DNA of 5,763 bases from Pseudomonadota bacterium (lineage in GTDB: Bacteria; Myxococcota; Myxococcia; Myxococcales; Myxococcaceae). Position 1 is the first letter of the stretch. The number at the start of each line of letters is the position of its first letter. Below are positions 4,458 to 5,763 of this stretch, piece after piece. The stretch is taken from contig JAFADT010000018.1 of assembly GCA_023424585.1 (NCBI GenBank), positions 1-5,763 on the forward strand, read 5' to 3'. A program made the translations under genes and the position numbers. Under the pieces are notes generated by a model. It was given only the letters and a program-made list of their open reading frames with translations. It did no database searches and had not been told where the DNA came from.

Positions 4458-5528
4458 ATGAGCACGATCGACCGCACCCGCTCCCTCGCCGTGCCGTCCT
4501 CCACGCCGAAGCCGGCCACGGAGCCGCTCGCGAAGAAGCCGGCGCAGCACTCGCCCGCGTTCCAGAAGTCCTCCTTCGAGTCGTCGCGCGCGGGCGCGAC
4601 CAACACCTCCGCGGCGAAGCTGACGGGCGCCACGCAGGCGGCGCCGGCGCAGCAGAAGAACCTGCTGGGCGGCCTCATCGACGCGGCGGTGGGCGGCATC
4701 AAGGACATCCCCCGCTTCCTGGAGATGGGCGCGGACGTCTTCAACGCGACCACGGTGAGGGAGATCACCAGCCTCTTCGGCGGCGCGAAGCCGGACCGGG
4801 CGCAGGACGGCATGTTCGTGGGCGCGGGCGGCAAGGTGCTCCCGTCGACGACGAAGCTGGGCGACGTGCCGGGCGTCACGCCGAAGAACGACCCGAACCC
4901 GGACAAGACGATCCTCTACGTCAACGGCATCATGACGCCGACGGAGGGCCAGCTGAACGAGATGCAGGCGCTGGCGGACAGCTCCGGCGCGAAGGTGGTG
5001 GGCATCCACAACGCCACCGAGGGGCTGGTGAAGGACCTGGCCCAGTGCGTGACGGACAAGCTGGACAAGGGCAAGAACCCGGCCGTGGACACGCTGGCGG
5101 ACACGCTCTACTCGGAGCTGAAGGCCGGACGGGACGTGCACCTCGTGGGCTACAGCCAGGGCGGCCTCATCACGGCGCGCGCGCTGAACGACGTAGCGAA
5201 GCGGCTGCGCGTGGAGGACGGGCTGTCCGCCGCGCAGGTGGAGGCGAAGATGAGCCACCTGCAGGTGGAGACCTTCGGCGCCGCGTCCACGAAGTACCCG
5301 GACGGTCCGCAGTACGTGCACTACGTCAACAACGCGGACCCGGTGCCCACGCTCACGGGCCTGGGCGGCGACGTGGATCCGCTGGCCTTCCTGAAGGACG
5401 CGGGCAAGGGCGCGGTGGTGCACCGCTTCACCGACGGCAACCTGAACCCCATCAGCAACCACATGCTGGACACGCTCTACCTGAAGCACCGCGTGGACTT
5501 CGACCAGGCCCGGCAGAACCAGTTCTAG
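4458..5528 (+). CDS. Lipase-like alpha/beta hydrolase with disordered N-terminus
   Basis: A 356-residue protein. Residues 1-66 are rich in Ser, Thr, Pro, Ala and Lys and probably disordered, with an aromatic FQKSSFESS patch at 35-43. A hydrophobic/amphipathic stretch [20 protein letters not shown] (69-88) follows. The catalytic domain begins at [11 protein letters not shown] (151-161), the strand and oxyanion loop of lipase-type alpha/beta hydrolases. [12 protein letters not shown] (227-238) carries the nucleophile elbow G-Y-S-Q-G with Ser233; [14 protein letters not shown] (290-303) supplies Asp294; [10 protein letters not shown] (332-341) supplies His335. The triad order and spacing fit a serine esterase, lipase or phospholipase. 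No classical signal peptide or lipobox is visible, so it is cytoplasmic or exported by a route not readable here. The start ATG at 4458 follows GGAGG at five bases; that site is buried in a hairpin. Substrate is unknown. Hydrolase fold is confident, secretion or effector role speculative. Confidence 0.88.
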   Translation: MSTIDRTRSLAVPSSTPKPATEPLAKKPAQHSPAFQKSSFESSRAGATNTSAAKLTGATQAAPAQQKNLLGGLIDAAVGGIKDIPRFLEMGADVFNATTVREITSLFGGAKPDRAQDGMFVGAGGKVLPSTTKLGDVPGVTPKNDPNPDKTILYVNGIMTPTEGQLNEMQALADSSGAKVVGIHNATEGLVKDLAQCVTDKLDKGKNPAVDTLADTLYSELKAGRDVHLVGYSQGGLITARALNDVAKRLRVEDGLSAAQVEAKMSHLQVETFGAASTKYPDGPQYVHYVNNADPVPTLTGLGGDVDPLAFLKDAGKGAVVHRFTDGNLNPISNHMLDTLYLKHRVDFDQARQNQF

Positions 5529-5548
5529 TTCCAGGATCGCGTGAGCCG

Positions 5549-5572
5549 GGGCGCGGGTAGGATGCCGCGCCC
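5549..5572 (+). promoter_or_regulatory. GC-only hairpin abutting the thiD start, with AGGA in its loop
   Basis: Perfect eight-base G/C arms GGGCGCGG (5549-5556) and CCGCGCCC (5565-5572) enclose the loop GTAGGATG (5557-5564). The AGGA ribosome-binding core is in the loop and the thiD ATG begins at the next base. It could terminate hydrolase transcription, shape thiD translation, or be a by-product of another signal: TAGGAT (5558-5563) also looks like a -10 box nine bases before ATG, which would fit leaderless transcription. No T-run follows. Confidence 0.45.
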
Positions 5573-5763
5573 ATGAAGCCCTTCCCAGTCGCAAACGCCC
5601 TCACCATCGCCGGCTCGGACAGCGGCGGTGGCGCGGGCATCCAGGCCGACCTCCGCACCTTCTCCTTCCACCGCGTCCACGGCACCAGCGCCGTGACGGC
5701 CATCACCGCGCAGAACACGCGAGGCGTCACCCGCGTGGACCTGCTCCCGCCCGAAGCCGTCAC
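5573..5763 (+). CDS. thiD: Hydroxymethylpyrimidine/phosphomethylpyrimidine kinase, N-terminal part
   Basis: The first 63 residues of ThiD, the ribokinase-fold enzyme that phosphorylates HMP and then HMP-phosphate to give the pyrimidine half of thiamine. [19 protein letters not shown] (9-27) is the signature N-terminal strand and glycine loop, and [13 protein letters not shown] (40-52) contains the Gln (here Gln47, equivalent to Gln44 of the enteric enzyme) that contacts the pyrimidine. The position usually written SALGVYG is FSFHRVHG here, a modest variation. The gene runs off the right edge; full-length ThiD has about 260-270 residues, and any fusion to ThiE or ThiN cannot be seen. The start ATG at 5573 matches the family's usual N-terminus. 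Only 44 bases separate it from the hydrolase stop, so read-through from upstream is possible. No TPP riboswitch fits in that gap. Functional link to the hydrolase is not evident. Confidence 0.93.
   Translation, partial: MKPFPVANALTIAGSDSGGGAGIQADLRTFSFHRVHGTSAVTAITAQNTRGVTRVDLLPPEAV

Noticed and set aside
5529..5572. TPP riboswitch upstream of thiD
   Set aside because: The gap is only 44 bases, too short for the roughly 100-base element, and no conserved THI-box sequence such as CUGAGA is present.
4347..5594. Minus-strand open frame of 415 codons opposite the hydrolase
   Set aside because: Arg/His/Leu/Val-rich shadow frame without domain features. The plus-strand frame has a full catalytic triad and a good start.

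Overview
The window is very GC-rich (roughly 70%), uses almost exclusively G/C-ending codons, is densely packed on both strands and uses GTG and TTG starts. Together with the protein styles seen here (a KGG-repeat stress protein, and a hydrolase with a long Pro/Ala/Ser-rich N-terminus), this points to a delta-proteobacterial myxobacterium of the Myxococcus/Corallococcus type. That placement is inference; no marker gene is present.

Layout. (1) 1-1606, minus strand: three closely spaced genes read right to left. They are a KGG-repeat hydrophilic stress protein (1166-1606), a small PII-like ferredoxin-fold protein (791-1126) and the N-terminal 251 residues of a CPA2/Kef-type cation:proton antiporter (1-755, running off the left edge). 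Gaps of 39 and 35 bases suggest one transcript. (2) 1607-1923: a divergent intergenic region with several short palindromes and a weak candidate promoter. (3) 1924-2667, plus strand: a VTT-domain (TVP38/TMEM64, DedA-like) membrane protein starting at TTG. It overlaps tail-to-tail by 14 bases with (4) 2654-3556, minus strand: a LysR-family regulator. (5) 3557-3658: a divergent control region with a near-perfect 23-bp inverted repeat and an exact direct copy of one arm 41 bases further on. (6) 3659-4309, plus strand: a Rossmann-fold NADP reductase of the F420-dependent NADP oxidoreductase type, the likely target of the LysR protein. (7) 4310-4457: an intergenic region with two hairpins, one of which can pair away the ribosome-binding site of the next gene. 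(8) 4458-5528, plus strand: a lipase-like alpha/beta hydrolase with a visible Ser-Asp-His triad and a disordered N-terminus. (9) 5573-5763, plus strand: the start of thiD (HMP/HMP-P kinase, thiamine pathway), running off the right edge.

How the genes may work together. The left cluster reads as a stress/ion-homeostasis unit in which the PII-like protein may gate the antiporter. The LysR/reductase pair is a classic divergent regulator-target unit. The hydrolase appears to have its own control and may be exported or act as an effector. I see no mobile element, CRISPR array, tRNA or rRNA. The most interesting signals are the PII-like/antiporter pairing, the ribosome-binding-site hairpin before the hydrolase and the operator array between lysR and the reductase.
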